Assembly (NCBI GenBank): GCA_045562555.1
Contig: JBJKVO010000015.1
Coordinates: forward strand, 248,001-312,000
From: UBA2588 sp002339805
Lineage (GTDB): Bacteria; Chloroflexota; Dehalococcoidia; Lucifugimonadales; UBA3495
Reading direction: 5' to 3'
Length of the DNA: 64,000 bases
Shown here: positions 1-9,183 of the stretch, in pieces
How positions within the stretch are numbered: position 1 is the first letter of the stretch
Layout: each line of letters begins with the position of its first letter
The notes under the pieces: generated by a model
What the model saw: only the letters and a program-made list of their open reading frames with translations
Told to the model about the DNA's origin: nothing
Databases searched by the model: none
Program-made: the position numbers and the translations under genes

Positions 1-451
1 TTCCGTGCACAGATAAACCAAAACCTCTATTGTTCGGAAATCTTTGAGAAATAGTCACAATCGCAGGAATATGCCAAATCTGACCAGGCAGTGGCATAAC
101 AGCTGCTAGTAGTAATAAATATACATATGATTTTGATACCCCAAGGGCTCCGAAAACAATAGCTGCTAAGATTAAACAGCCAGTAAGTATTAGGCCCCAT
201 CGGTTATTAAACCGGTCAATAATAAATCCAGCAGTCATAGTGACTACTCCGCCACTAACCTGCCTTACGAAATGAAATAATTCAACCTGAATAGACGATA
301 ATCCTAATGATGCCTGTATGTACGGTATTAAAAACAAGAAAGCAGACATGTAATAATGGGTTATGCCATGCCCTATCGATAGCACGGTTAGAATGAATAC
401 ATTAGCTGGGTTATTATCTCTAGCTGAAACGGAATTGTTTTCAGAACTCAC
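1..451 (-). CDS. MFS transporter, N-terminal part (runs off window)
   Basis: The minus-strand frame opens at a GTG at 449-451, with a GAGGA ribosome site about 8 bases upstream, and stays open to the window edge, giving about 150 residues. The protein has a short polar start and then hydrophobic segments. Two of these flank a GG..TMTAGFIIDRFNNRWG stretch, which matches the loop 2-3 signature of major facilitator transporters (G-x-x-x-D-R-x-x-x-R). Several helices are visible, so this is an inner-membrane carrier. The substrate cannot be told, and the C-terminal half lies outside the window. It is divergent from the CocE-type gene at 612. I am sure of the family and not of the role. Confidence 0.75.
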   Translation of the reverse strand, partial: MSSENNSVSARDNNPANVFILTVLSIGHGITHYYMSAFLFLIPYIQASLGLSSIQVELFHFVRQVSGGVVTMTAGFIIDRFNNRWGLILTGCLILAAIVFGALGVSKSYVYLLLLAAVMPLPGQIWHIPAIVTISQRFPNNRGFGLSVHG

Positions 452-547
452 AATTATTCCTCATTGGACTCTTGAATCTGCAAATTTTATATCTTGAAGA
501 TTCTATTTACAAGTTAGAGAACACATAAAAGTTAACAATCCTATAAT

Positions 548-575
548 TGACTGACTAATACCCAACCGTTATTCT
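548..575 (+). promoter_or_regulatory. Possible sigma70-type promoter of the CocE-hemW-selB operon
   Basis: A TTGACT box (548-553) is followed after 16 bases by TATTCT (570-575), in the 160-base gap between divergent genes. Its position about 40 bases before the start codon fits, but the boxes are imperfect and this is a pattern match only. Confidence 0.35.
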
Positions 576-611
576 TAACATATCAGCTTGGTTCATGAGT
601 GAAGATGCAGA

Positions 612-2372
612 ATGGTTACAAACAACGAATTCAAAGTGGTTAGAGATCTTGATATAACAATTCCGATGCGTGACGGCATTAATCTTGCAGCCGATATCTA
701 CCGCCCTGATGCTCCTGGAAAGTTTCCTGTACTAATAAACAGAGGACCATATGGTAAAAACAGCTATGCCTCTGATCCAGATCACTCCTTATGGTTCTTT
801 CCTAAACATGGTTACATTGTTGTTAGCCAAGACTGTAGAGGGCGTTTTGATTCAGAAGGAAATAGCTATAATCCGGTATTCCAGGAAATGGCTGACGGTT
901 ATGACACTATTGACTGGATATCCAAGCAGCCTTGGTGTGATGGCAACATCGGAACAACTGGCCAGTCTTATTTGGGTGCGACGCAATATACCCTAGCATG
1001 CAACCCAATCAGCCATCCTAATTTAAAATGCATGGCACCTATTTCAGCTTCTTCCAATTTCCATGATAGTTGGGTATATCACACCGGCGGAGCTCTAGAA
1101 TGGGGATGGATGATTCCTTACGCCATTCATAAAGGATTAAATACTCTACAACGAGCAGGGAAAGACCAATTAATTCCTGAATTTGAATCTTTGCTACTAG
1201 AAACAGATAATTTTGCAAGACCACTCAAAGACGAATGGTACAACCATTTGCCTCTACGAGACTGGGTTGAAAAACTACAAGATGTTGCGCCTTACTTATC
1301 AGAATATTTCGACAATGAACTTGATGGGCCATACTGGTGGGATGTCAATTTGAACAAACATTCGAATAACGTAAAAGTCCCTATGATGCATATAGGGGCA
1401 TGGTATGACATATTTTTAGAAGGATGTTTGAATGGTTTCCAATCAGTATCTTGCGACGGTGGTAATGATTTGGCAAGAGACAACCAGAAATTAATTGTAG
1501 GGCCGTGGGCACACATACGACCTTTCACTCAACCAACAACCAAAGGAGCAGGAGATATTGACTTCGGGGTTGATTCACCTATTGAACTACATCAGCATTT
1601 ACTCGATTGGTTTGACTACTGGATGAAACACAAAGATACAGGGATAAAAGATAAACCACCTGTTCTACTTTTTGTTATGGGAAAGAATGAATGGCGATAC
1701 GAAAATGAATGGCCACTCAAACGTACGCAATACACCAAGTTCCATTTCCATTCAAATGGCAAAGCTAACAGTAGACACGGAGATGGTTCTTTAAGCATAA
1801 TCCCGTCACAGGACGAACCTCTGGACTCATATATATATGATCCCAAAAACCCTGTGCCAACTCGCGGTGGCAACACTTTAATTATTCCTCATGGAGTATT
1901 TGATCAGAGACCAATCGAAGATCGAAACGATATGTTAATATACACCTCCGATCCGCTAGACAGAGACTTGGAAATAACTGGACCGATATCGGTTAAATTA
2001 TTCGCGTCTACTACAGCAGATGATACGGACTTTACCGCAAAACTGGTAGATGTCCATCCAAACGAGTATGCCCAAAACATTCAAGACGGCATCATAAGAG
2101 CACGTTTTAGAACCTCAAGGAAATACCCTGCCAGAATATATCCAAATGAAATATACGAATACTCCATAGATCTTTGGTCAACAAGTCATGTATTTTTAAA
2201 AGGACATTCACTAAGAGTAGAAATATCCAGTAGCAACTTCCCTAGGTTTGATAGGAATCCAAACACTTTATCACCGCTAGGAGAAGACACCCAGATGTTA
2301 TCTGCGAAACAGGATATTTACCATTCTTATCAATATCCTTCGCACATTTTACTGCCTGTAATTTCAAGCTAA
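612..2372 (+). CDS. CocE/NonD-type alpha/beta hydrolase (peptidase S15 family)
   Basis: This 586-residue protein has the layout of CocE/NonD hydrolases (X-Pro dipeptidyl peptidase S15 family), which cleave esters or acyl-amide bonds. The N-terminal hydrolase domain carries the nucleophile elbow GQSYLG (Ser119). A candidate acid is in AWYDIF and the candidate histidine in GPWAHIRP, completing the Ser-Asp-His triad. The last 200 residues form the beta-rich jelly-roll domain usual in this family, with the phrase 'DFTAKLVDVHP'. No signal peptide is seen, so it should be cytoplasmic. It begins a run of same-strand genes with short gaps to 7531. The substrate is unknown. The family call is firm. 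Confidence 0.85.
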   Translation: MVTNNEFKVVRDLDITIPMRDGINLAADIYRPDAPGKFPVLINRGPYGKNSYASDPDHSLWFFPKHGYIVVSQDCRGRFDSEGNSYNPVFQEMADGYDTIDWISKQPWCDGNIGTTGQSYLGATQYTLACNPISHPNLKCMAPISASSNFHDSWVYHTGGALEWGWMIPYAIHKGLNTLQRAGKDQLIPEFESLLLETDNFARPLKDEWYNHLPLRDWVEKLQDVAPYLSEYFDNELDGPYWWDVNLNKHSNNVKVPMMHIGAWYDIFLEGCLNGFQSVSCDGGNDLARDNQKLIVGPWAHIRPFTQPTTKGAGDIDFGVDSPIELHQHLLDWFDYWMKHKDTGIKDKPPVLLFVMGKNEWRYENEWPLKRTQYTKFHFHSNGKANSRHGDGSLSIIPSQDEPLDSYIYDPKNPVPTRGGNTLIIPHGVFDQRPIEDRNDMLIYTSDPLDRDLEITGPISVKLFASTTADDTDFTAKLVDVHPNEYAQNIQDGIIRARFRTSRKYPARIYPNEIYEYSIDLWSTSHVFLKGHSLRVEISSSNFPRFDRNPNTLSPLGEDTQMLSAKQDIYHSYQYPSHILLPVISS

Positions 2373-2385
2373 GGGTTACAAATTA

Positions 2386-2847
2386 ATGAACAATAACATG
2401 ATATTTGACCAGGAACGATTAGAAACATTAAACGCAGTCCTTGGTGTTCTCATACCTGCAAATAACGCAATGCCTTCAGCAAGCGAGTTGAACCTCGAGC
2501 CTCTGATTAATGATTTAACCACAAGAACCAATGCAACAAAAAAATTAATCTTAGACGGACTCCAGCAAATAAACATCTATTGCGCTCAACAATATAGTAT
2601 GCCGTTCGCTGAACTCCCCAAAGAAGGTAAGACTGAAGTATTATCTGAAACCGAAACCAAAAACAATGTTTTTTTCTCAACCCTACTTAGATTCGCTTAC
2701 GACGGGTATTATAGTCATGAAGATGTTCTAAGCTCAATTGGCTACTCCATACCAAACCCTTTAGACTATAAACTAAACTCACCAAACCAAGAATTGCTCG
2801 ATCCTCAGCGGAAACGAGAACCTTTTTGGACTAACCCTGATTCCTAA
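2386..2847 (+). CDS. Gluconate 2-dehydrogenase subunit 3-like protein
   Basis: This 153-residue protein resembles the gluconate 2-dehydrogenase subunit 3 family. It has an early LxxLxxVLIPANN motif, an acidic helical middle and the pattern FFSTLLRFAYDGYYS near residues 97-111. Family members normally assist a GMC-type flavin dehydrogenase and are often exported by the Tat route. Here no signal peptide is visible and no GMC dehydrogenase is next to it, so the partner is unclear. It lies 13 bases after the CocE-type gene and is probably co-transcribed with it. The family call is a pattern match by eye. Confidence 0.5.
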   Translation: MNNNMIFDQERLETLNAVLGVLIPANNAMPSASELNLEPLINDLTTRTNATKKLILDGLQQINIYCAQQYSMPFAELPKEGKTEVLSETETKNNVFFSTLLRFAYDGYYSHEDVLSSIGYSIPNPLDYKLNSPNQELLDPQRKREPFWTNPDS

Positions 2848-2864
2848 TAAGGATATAATCCCTC

Positions 2865-3227
2865 ATGAATAGATTAGGTATTTCATTACTGTTTTTAATA
2901 CTTTCTAGATTTATCCCAACTTTTATATCACTAACGAGATTATTAATTAAACTTCTATGGGATAAAAGAGTAAATCTTTTCGTGCGCCTTATCGCTTGGC
3001 TATGTATAGCCTATCTTATTATCCCGTCCCGGTTGTTCATCCCAGATTCTTTGCCTTTTGGAATGCTAGATGATGTGATCGTGGCAATTATCGGAGCTAT
3101 CATACTAATACGATTCTCACCTCAAGAAGTCATAGATGAAGCTCTTAACAAAAAAACCAACAATAAGCGACCAGAAGATGAAGATCCAGATAATGTTGTT
3201 GATGGAAAAGGGAAACTAGATGAGTAA
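2865..3227 (+). CDS. DUF1232 (YkvA-like) membrane protein
   Basis: This 120-residue protein has two or three hydrophobic segments. Around residues 47-72 it carries the DUF1232 signature, in which a tyrosine is followed by 'IP' and then 'IPDSLPFGMLDD'. The C-terminal 30 residues are highly charged and should be cytoplasmic. The function of the family is not known. The gene overlaps the start of hemW by 8 bases, which implies translational coupling, although no functional link to HemW is established. Confidence 0.6.
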   Translation: MNRLGISLLFLILSRFIPTFISLTRLLIKLLWDKRVNLFVRLIAWLCIAYLIIPSRLFIPDSLPFGMLDDVIVAIIGAIILIRFSPQEVIDEALNKKTNNKRPEDEDPDNVVDGKGKLDE

Positions 3228-4428
3228 CTTACTGGTCAATCAACAAGCGGACTTTCAATTCGGTGACATCTCTCAATTATCCCTTTACATTCACATCCCG
3301 TTCTGTAAAACCAAATGTGGGTACTGTGACTTCAACACTTATCAAGGCATCGAAGATTTAATGCCAGATTATATAAATTCATTATGCATAGATATTAAAA
3401 ATTGGCTCTCCACAATTAAATATCCATATATCAACACAATTTTTTTTGGAGGAGGAACACCTTCATTAATGAGCCAAACCCAAGTTCAGCAAGTCCTAAA
3501 CACTATAAATTCTTACGGAAATGTTGCTCCCAATGCTGAGATCACTCTTGAATCAAATCCTGACGATTTAACTTTTGAAAAATGCCAAGAATTCTACGAC
3601 AGCGGAATTAACAGGCTCAGTATTGGGATCCAAAGCTTGCAAAATAATCTCCTTACTATTCTTAACAGAAGGCATTCTAATTCTCAAGCCGTGCAAGCGA
3701 TCAAAAATGGGCAAGCCGCAGGATTTACTAATATCAGCGGAGACTTGATGTATGGCCTTCCTAATCAGAAAACTTCAGATTGGGAGAACACCCTAAAAGA
3801 ATTATCGCAAACTGAACCCATGCACATATCAATGTACAGCCTGACTATTGAAGAAGGGACACCTTTCCATAAAATGTTTAGATCGGGGTCTATAAAATTA
3901 CCTCAAGATGATGAAATCGCAGACATGTATGCTTGGGCTCAACAATTCTTGCATTTAAACGGATACCAACAATACGAAATTTCTAATTGGTGTCAGCCAG
4001 AGCATGAATCTATACATAATTTAGTCTACTGGAAAAGAAAGCCTTACATAGGAATCGGGCCGGGCGCTCATTCTAATTTGGGTAACGTAAGATACTGGAA
4101 TATCAAATCTCCCTCAAAATACATACAAAGTATTTCACCAAACCAGACGCTGAACTCTCTTATCACTGAAAACCCTATAATTGAAGATTATGAGATTCTA
4201 ACGGACAAACAAATTGCCTCAGAACTTATGTTCCTTGGACTTAGGTTAAGTGAAGGAATAGACTGTAAGCTGTATTATCAAGATTACGGATTAGATTTAA
4301 TGCAAATATTTGCACCAGAGATCGAGAAGCTCAAAGACGACAACCTGATCGAGGTTTCAAATAGCATAATAAAAATATCAGCTTCTAAGATTTTTATTGC
4401 AAATCGTATTTTCGAAGAGTTTATATAG
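3220..4428 (+). CDS. hemW: HemW-type radical SAM protein (haem chaperone, HemN-like)
   Basis: The 402-residue product has the radical-SAM cluster motif CKTKCGYC near residue 30, preceded by YIHIPFC. It also has the FFGGGTPS and GLPNQ motifs, and IHNLVYWKRKPYIGIGPGAHS, whose HNxxYW element is the usual marker of HemW as opposed to true coproporphyrinogen dehydrogenase HemN. HemW proteins bind haem and are thought to deliver it to respiratory enzymes, and many are misannotated as HemN. The gene lies between the DUF1232 gene and selB with very short gaps. A haem-delivery role would fit the aa3-type oxidase encoded at 44-50 kb. Confidence 0.85.
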   Translation: MSNLLVNQQADFQFGDISQLSLYIHIPFCKTKCGYCDFNTYQGIEDLMPDYINSLCIDIKNWLSTIKYPYINTIFFGGGTPSLMSQTQVQQVLNTINSYGNVAPNAEITLESNPDDLTFEKCQEFYDSGINRLSIGIQSLQNNLLTILNRRHSNSQAVQAIKNGQAAGFTNISGDLMYGLPNQKTSDWENTLKELSQTEPMHISMYSLTIEEGTPFHKMFRSGSIKLPQDDEIADMYAWAQQFLHLNGYQQYEISNWCQPEHESIHNLVYWKRKPYIGIGPGAHSNLGNVRYWNIKSPSKYIQSISPNQTLNSLITENPIIEDYEILTDKQIASELMFLGLRLSEGIDCKLYYQDYGLDLMQIFAPEIEKLKDDNLIEVSNSIIKISASKIFIANRIFEEFI

Positions 4429-4439
4429 GACTATGTAAA

Positions 4440-6326
4440 ATGTTTGTATTGGGCACAGCAGGTCATGTTGATCACGGGAAATCCTCCCTGGTGAAAGCCT
4501 TAACTAATATCGACCCAGACAGATTGCCAGAAGAAAAAGCACGTGCAATGACGGTAGATCTCGGATTTGCTGACCTAACTCTACCTTCTGGAAGACACGT
4601 TAGCATCATAGATGTCCCTGGGCATGAAAGGTTCATTAAAAATATGCTAAGCGGAGTTGGAAGTATTGATCTAGCTCTCTTAATTATTGCAGCAGATGAA
4701 AGCGTCATGCCTCAAACCACAGAGCATTTATCAATCTTAGACACTTTAAAAGTGACAAATGCAATAGTAGTGATAACTAAAGCAGACCTAGCTGATGATG
4801 AAATGCTATTAATAGTCAGGGAAGATATCTCTGACACTTTACAAGGAACTTCATTAGAGGGATCCCCAATATTAAATGTATCTTCAACCACACTGGAAGG
4901 ACTTGAAGAGCTCAAAATTCAAATAGACAAAAATTTGGATATGTCCGGTGAAAGATCAGGATTCAAGTCTCCTAGACTTCCAATAGATCGTTGTTTTTCC
5001 ATAACAGGATTTGGCACCATTGTTACCGGAACATTAATAGACGGCCCTTTCCGTGTCTCTCAAGAAGTGGAAATTGCAAACACTGGTGTAAAAGGACGAA
5101 TCCGTGGTTTACAATCTCACAGCGAATCAGTCGATCAATCGGATCCTGGGGTACGGCTTGCTGTGAATGTTTCTGGGTTATCTACAGAAAATATAAACCG
5201 AGGAGATGTATTAACTATTCCTGGATGGCTGAACACCACTAAAATAATCGATGTGGAGCTATCTATATCAAAAATGTCGCCACAATCCCTAAAGCATAAT
5301 CAAGGAATTACATTCCATGCCTTCACCAGTGAGAGTAATGCTCGAGTCAGAATACTAGATAACACATTGCTAAACCCTGGAGACACAGGTTGGTGTCAAA
5401 TACTATTAGAAAATCCGCTCCCAATCCTCAAAGGTGATTCATTCATAATACGATCATCAGAATACACCTTAGGTGGTGGAGAAATATTAGATCCTGCTCC
5501 AAGAAAACGACATAAACGTTTTGATGACAGCGTCATCGATCGATTCATGACTATACACTTAGGAAGTCCGAAAGAATTGATTCTTGATACCTTAAGAGAT
5601 AACGGCGCTATGTCCCTAGAAGAAATTTCAACAAAAGTGAACTCTACTTTGCCTGACTGTGAACATGAATTGGCCAAGATGCTCGAAACTGAAGAAATCA
5701 TTATTTGCGAAACTTCAAACAGATCAGGAAGAAACCAAATTACAGAAGGAACTATCTTTGCATCAGATACCTGGAATAACCTCAAATCTCAATCCATAGC
5801 AATGCTCTCAGACTATCACGCCACCTACCCCCTGAGGCCCGGCATACCTAATCAAGAATTCCGTAATCGAATAAAACTTGCAGCACACTCAATTGAATCA
5901 ATTTTCTTACGGCTATCTCTAGAAAACATATTACGTAACCAAAATGGATTTCTTAGCCTGCCAGAATTCAATCCTACTCTGCAAAATGAAGCTCTGGAAG
6001 AAGCTACCCGTTACCTTGAAGCCCTCAACCTTGCCCCATTCAGCCCTCCGACAGAACTCGCTATAAACACCGAAATACAATCGCTATTATTGTCGGAAGG
6101 CAAAATCATCAAAATAGCTGAAGGGTTATTTTTCCATACGGATGCCTATATCAAAATGAAAGATCAAATATCAAATTACCTCTCCCAACATGAAACAATC
6201 ACCGTCGCAGAAGCCCGAACTTTATTTGATAGTTCGAGGAAATATATACTTCCTGTCTTAGAATACTTCGATGATCATAAATTCACCAGACGAGATGGAG
6301 ATGTGAGAAGGTTAATCCAATCATGA
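4440..6326 (+). CDS. selB: SelB, selenocysteine-specific elongation factor
   Basis: The 628-residue protein starts with a translational GTPase domain: GHVDHGKS (8-15), DVPGH (58-62) and TKAD (113-116). It also has the SelB-type switch phrase 'RLPEEKARAMTVDLGFA'. After the EF-Tu-like beta domains comes a long C-terminal region of winged helices, ending in SRKYILPVLEYFDDH and TRRDGDVRRL, which is diagnostic of the last SelB winged helix that binds the mRNA SECIS hairpin. SelB delivers Sec-tRNA to UGA codons. The start is an ATG 11 bases after hemW, and the 3' end overlaps the next gene by 4 bases. selA, selD and tRNA-Sec are not in the window. Confidence 0.95.
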   Translation: MFVLGTAGHVDHGKSSLVKALTNIDPDRLPEEKARAMTVDLGFADLTLPSGRHVSIIDVPGHERFIKNMLSGVGSIDLALLIIAADESVMPQTTEHLSILDTLKVTNAIVVITKADLADDEMLLIVREDISDTLQGTSLEGSPILNVSSTTLEGLEELKIQIDKNLDMSGERSGFKSPRLPIDRCFSITGFGTIVTGTLIDGPFRVSQEVEIANTGVKGRIRGLQSHSESVDQSDPGVRLAVNVSGLSTENINRGDVLTIPGWLNTTKIIDVELSISKMSPQSLKHNQGITFHAFTSESNARVRILDNTLLNPGDTGWCQILLENPLPILKGDSFIIRSSEYTLGGGEILDPAPRKRHKRFDDSVIDRFMTIHLGSPKELILDTLRDNGAMSLEEISTKVNSTLPDCEHELAKMLETEEIIICETSNRSGRNQITEGTIFASDTWNNLKSQSIAMLSDYHATYPLRPGIPNQEFRNRIKLAAHSIESIFLRLSLENILRNQNGFLSLPEFNPTLQNEALEEATRYLEALNLAPFSPPTELAINTEIQSLLLSEGKIIKIAEGLFFHTDAYIKMKDQISNYLSQHETITVAEARTLFDSSRKYILPVLEYFDDHKFTRRDGDVRRLIQS

Positions 6327-7531
6327 GTTTAGATCTGCCTAAAATTTCAGGCACGCTTGCAAACGCTATGTCTACGTACACATTAGACAAAGTTTCACAA
6401 GCGAATAACTTAAAATCTATTATTGAATTCGCCAATAATGTCGATTCTAAAACCGCCATTGAATCTACTCGTTATTCCAATGTCCGGCCTTACCTAAAGG
6501 CCGAAGTAATAGATCAGATAATTGGCGCGTATGCTGTTTCAAACACACCTAAATCATGGAATGTGTTATCTACCGACGGATCTCATATAGATATCGATCG
6601 CCATCTACCAATCCCATGTAGCCTGATAAACACAGGTACATGCTACATCTCTTATGGTGAAGATCCGGAAGCTAAGCTGAGCAATGAACCTTCATTAAAA
6701 TTACACCAAGAAGAAATGTATATACATAATCCTCACAATGATAACGAAACCGAATTACTAACTGGAAATTTATTAAGTATTGAACGGGGAATAATAGAAA
6801 TACGGACGCTGTTAGAACAGGTCAAATCAATAAAGAATAATCTGCCAACTTTAGCCTTAGTAGATGGTTCTTTAATCCTGTGGGGTTTATCTGGACAAAC
6901 ATACAGATCTTTTGTAGTGGATCACTTCGTTAAGCTAGGATTAATAAGTTTGCTAGAAAAGCTGAAAGAGTTATCCACAAATAGCAAGATAACCATAGCA
7001 GCATATATTTCTATGCCTAGATCTACGGAGGTTATAAATGCCATCAGAACCATTTCATGCCCTCAGACTTCGGAATTCTGTGGAGAGCGGTGTAGTAGCC
7101 ATCAATCACAAACTGAACCATGTTCAAGTACCAATGGCTTGCTAGATAAAGACATATTCGACATTTACTTAAAGCCCGGAGAGAGATCCCCAATCTACAA
7201 ATCTCAATCATCAATCCCTATAATGCATTACGGAGATCATCACACCTATTTTTATTACCTTCATACCGGAAATGAAATTGCACGTATCGAAATCCCTGAA
7301 TGGATTGCTGTTAATACAGAATTGTTAAGTTTGAATCATTCCTTAATCTATGACCAATGTAAACGAGGACAAGGATACCCTGTATCCATATCAGAAGCAC
7401 ATGAACAGGCTGTACTGAGCGGTAGAGACCGTGAGTTATTTAAAAGCTTAGTAATCCAATTAGCTCATCAAAACAATTTAGACACTCGATCTTCTCAAAA
7501 AGACCGGTCTAAACAAACCCCTTGGTTGTAA
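6323..7531 (+). CDS. NurA-domain nuclease-like protein
   Basis: This 402-residue protein has the two acidic motifs of the NurA nuclease domain, STDGSHIDIDRH (Asp85) and LALVDGSLILW (Asp181). NurA is a 5'-3' nuclease that works with the HerA helicase in end resection in archaea and some bacteria; no herA is seen here. A cluster of four cysteines (residues 246, 253, 257 and 267) sits between the second motif and the C-terminal third, and could bind a metal or an Fe-S cluster. The start codon overlaps the selB stop (ATGA), so the two should be translationally coupled. The domain call is good and the cellular role is inferred. Confidence 0.7.
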   Translation: MSLDLPKISGTLANAMSTYTLDKVSQANNLKSIIEFANNVDSKTAIESTRYSNVRPYLKAEVIDQIIGAYAVSNTPKSWNVLSTDGSHIDIDRHLPIPCSLINTGTCYISYGEDPEAKLSNEPSLKLHQEEMYIHNPHNDNETELLTGNLLSIERGIIEIRTLLEQVKSIKNNLPTLALVDGSLILWGLSGQTYRSFVVDHFVKLGLISLLEKLKELSTNSKITIAAYISMPRSTEVINAIRTISCPQTSEFCGERCSSHQSQTEPCSSTNGLLDKDIFDIYLKPGERSPIYKSQSSIPIMHYGDHHTYFYYLHTGNEIARIEIPEWIAVNTELLSLNHSLIYDQCKRGQGYPVSISEAHEQAVLSGRDRELFKSLVIQLAHQNNLDTRSSQKDRSKQTPWL

Positions 7532-7540
7532 AATATATAA

Positions 7541-8593
7541 TCAATAGTTATTAGTGAGTATATGAAAGTCCTCTTCTTTCTTAACGCCTCCAATCAAAGA
7601 CAAGAATGAATATAAATCAGGGCTTATATTCCGCATCATCTGGAGGCGTGGATAAATACCAGACGAGGAAACAGGATCGTCTCCATACATTCCATGAAAG
7701 GCATAATAAGCCTGATTTAATCTCCTAATCGAATACCCTGATTCAGCTAAATTATTCCTCTGTTGGCCCATGTATTTTTCAGCCTTATCGATGAGTCCTC
7801 CTGCCAACATTATCTCAACCTCTGTTCTAATCATTCCCAAAAACTCACGATGCTGCGTTACATCAATTGGTTTTGTTAATTCAAACTGGTTATTAATGCA
7901 TTTAGGGATACGAGCAGCAGCTTTTAGCCCCAGCTCATTTCCTACCAATTGAGCAACATTCTCGTTTAACTCTCTCATAAATTGCTCGCCGAAATATCTC
8001 CTTCCTAGGGGGGTCAATATTAGTCTATGATGAATCCATTCATGGGCCGCTGTTGTTAACGTTGTAATCACATTACTGTCATCATCAATTATGCTAGGGT
8101 ACAGAGCCAATCCACCTAGCTTAACAACCAAAACAGACTTCCCTGTCAATTGTTCCAGATCTTTTTCAAGGGCAAGTATTTCTGCTATATTAATCGCTGG
8201 AATTAAGAGTCTTGTTTCTTCTAATAAAATCTGATGCCTAGGAGAAATCACTAGCAAGTTTGGGGCACTCTCAATCGAAAAACTCAACGGAGGAAAGATA
8301 TTATCAAACCCGCTATCACGTATAGTTTCACTCAAAACATATTTCAAAAACATGTTTTCCTCCGCTTCAGAAATAGCAAGCAAGTAAGCCTTGGAAGGGT
8401 CATATAATTCGCCGTCAAGCCCTAAACAATAATTCCCATCTAGTGGTTCTTTTTGCTCATTCCAAAAATGTCTAAACTCCCAGGAAGCAATATTAAATTT
8501 ATATGGAGCTACAGCTTTTGCGATGGAATCTACTACATCAGGAATGAAAAATAAAACTACAATGAATAGAATCAGACAGGCTCTATTTTTCAT
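7541..8593 (-). CDS. Membrane-anchored HExxH metallopeptidase-like protein
   Basis: The 350-residue protein begins with one hydrophobic segment (residues 4-20) that acts as a signal or anchor, so the bulk should lie outside the membrane. Near the middle it has TTAAHEWIHHRL, an HExxH zinc-site motif (H-E-W-I-H), followed about 25 residues later by RELNENVAQLVGNELG, which could supply the third ligand. I do not recognise a named family. It is convergent with the NurA-domain gene, with only 9 bases between the stops, and stands alone upstream of the MaoC operon promoter region. The zinc-peptidase call rests on the motif only. Confidence 0.55.
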   Translation of the reverse strand: MKNRACLILFIVVLFFIPDVVDSIAKAVAPYKFNIASWEFRHFWNEQKEPLDGNYCLGLDGELYDPSKAYLLAISEAEENMFLKYVLSETIRDSGFDNIFPPLSFSIESAPNLLVISPRHQILLEETRLLIPAINIAEILALEKDLEQLTGKSVLVVKLGGLALYPSIIDDDSNVITTLTTAAHEWIHHRLILTPLGRRYFGEQFMRELNENVAQLVGNELGLKAAARIPKCINNQFELTKPIDVTQHREFLGMIRTEVEIMLAGGLIDKAEKYMGQQRNNLAESGYSIRRLNQAYYAFHGMYGDDPVSSSGIYPRLQMMRNISPDLYSFLSLIGGVKKEEDFHILTNNY

Positions 8594-8651
8594 CTATGGA
8601 CACTCGAACAATAGCACTCGTTGCATCATCTGACCTTAACTGTAGTTTATC

Positions 8652-8681
8652 TTGACATCAATTAAATTTTAACTGTAGACT
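8652..8681 (+). promoter_or_regulatory. Possible promoter of the MaoC-SDR-LLM operon
   Basis: A perfect TTGACA (8652-8657) is followed after 18 bases by TAGACT (8676-8681), about 36 bases before the first start codon. The -35 box is ideal and the -10 box is weak. Confidence 0.45.
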
Positions 8682-8716
8682 TCCTCTGATATAAGGTCAA
8701 TTATATAGGGGCAACG

Positions 8717-9169
8717 ATGGCAAACAGTTTTCTCACAGACAAAATGATTAAAGACACTATAGGGAGACAAAGTCCCCCTGTCAGACTAAACGTAGAAACT
8801 GGAGCAATTATCAAATTTGCGCAGGCCATAGATGACCCAAATCCCATGTGGAATGATGAAGCTGCTGCTAGATCTGGACCTAATGGAGGAATAGTTGCTC
8901 CACCAACATTTTTGAGATCCCTGGGACAAGTCCGTGCAGACTTTCCTTTCGATATGCCATTTGATCGCGCCTTAGACGGAGGAAGTGATTGGGAATATTT
9001 CTTTCCTGTTAGGCCCGGAGACGATATTACAGCTATCGCTACAATTATAGATATTAACGAAAGAGAAGGCCGATTAGGAACCATGATTTTTACCAAGACC
9101 ACGGTTGAATATAAAAATCAACTAGCCCAAACCGTAGCTACCCAAACCAATACTTCCATAAGATATTAA
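8717..9169 (+). CDS. MaoC-like acyl dehydratase, N-terminal-type hotdog subunit
   Basis: This 150-residue protein looks like the FAS1/MaoC N-terminal-type dehydratase domain. It has AIDDPNPMWNDEAAARSG, GGIVAPPTFL and a later DGGSDWEYFFPVRPGDDI. These proteins form one half of a double-hotdog enoyl-CoA hydratase and lack the catalytic Asp-His of the partner. The partner is probably the next gene, 14 bases downstream. The two together would hydrate or dehydrate an acyl-CoA, and the SDR that follows would oxidise the hydroxy product. The substrate is not known. Confidence 0.75.
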   Translation: MANSFLTDKMIKDTIGRQSPPVRLNVETGAIIKFAQAIDDPNPMWNDEAAARSGPNGGIVAPPTFLRSLGQVRADFPFDMPFDRALDGGSDWEYFFPVRPGDDITAIATIIDINEREGRLGTMIFTKTTVEYKNQLAQTVATQTNTSIRY

Positions 9170-9183
9170 CCTCAAGGAATAAC

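Noticed and set aside
3220..4428. HemN coproporphyrinogen dehydrogenase
   Set aside because: The HNxxYW-type motif fits HemW, which does not act as that enzyme.
4440..6326. SelB as EF-Tu or a generic GTPase
   Set aside because: The long winged-helix C-terminus ending SRKYILPVLEYFDD is specific to SelB.
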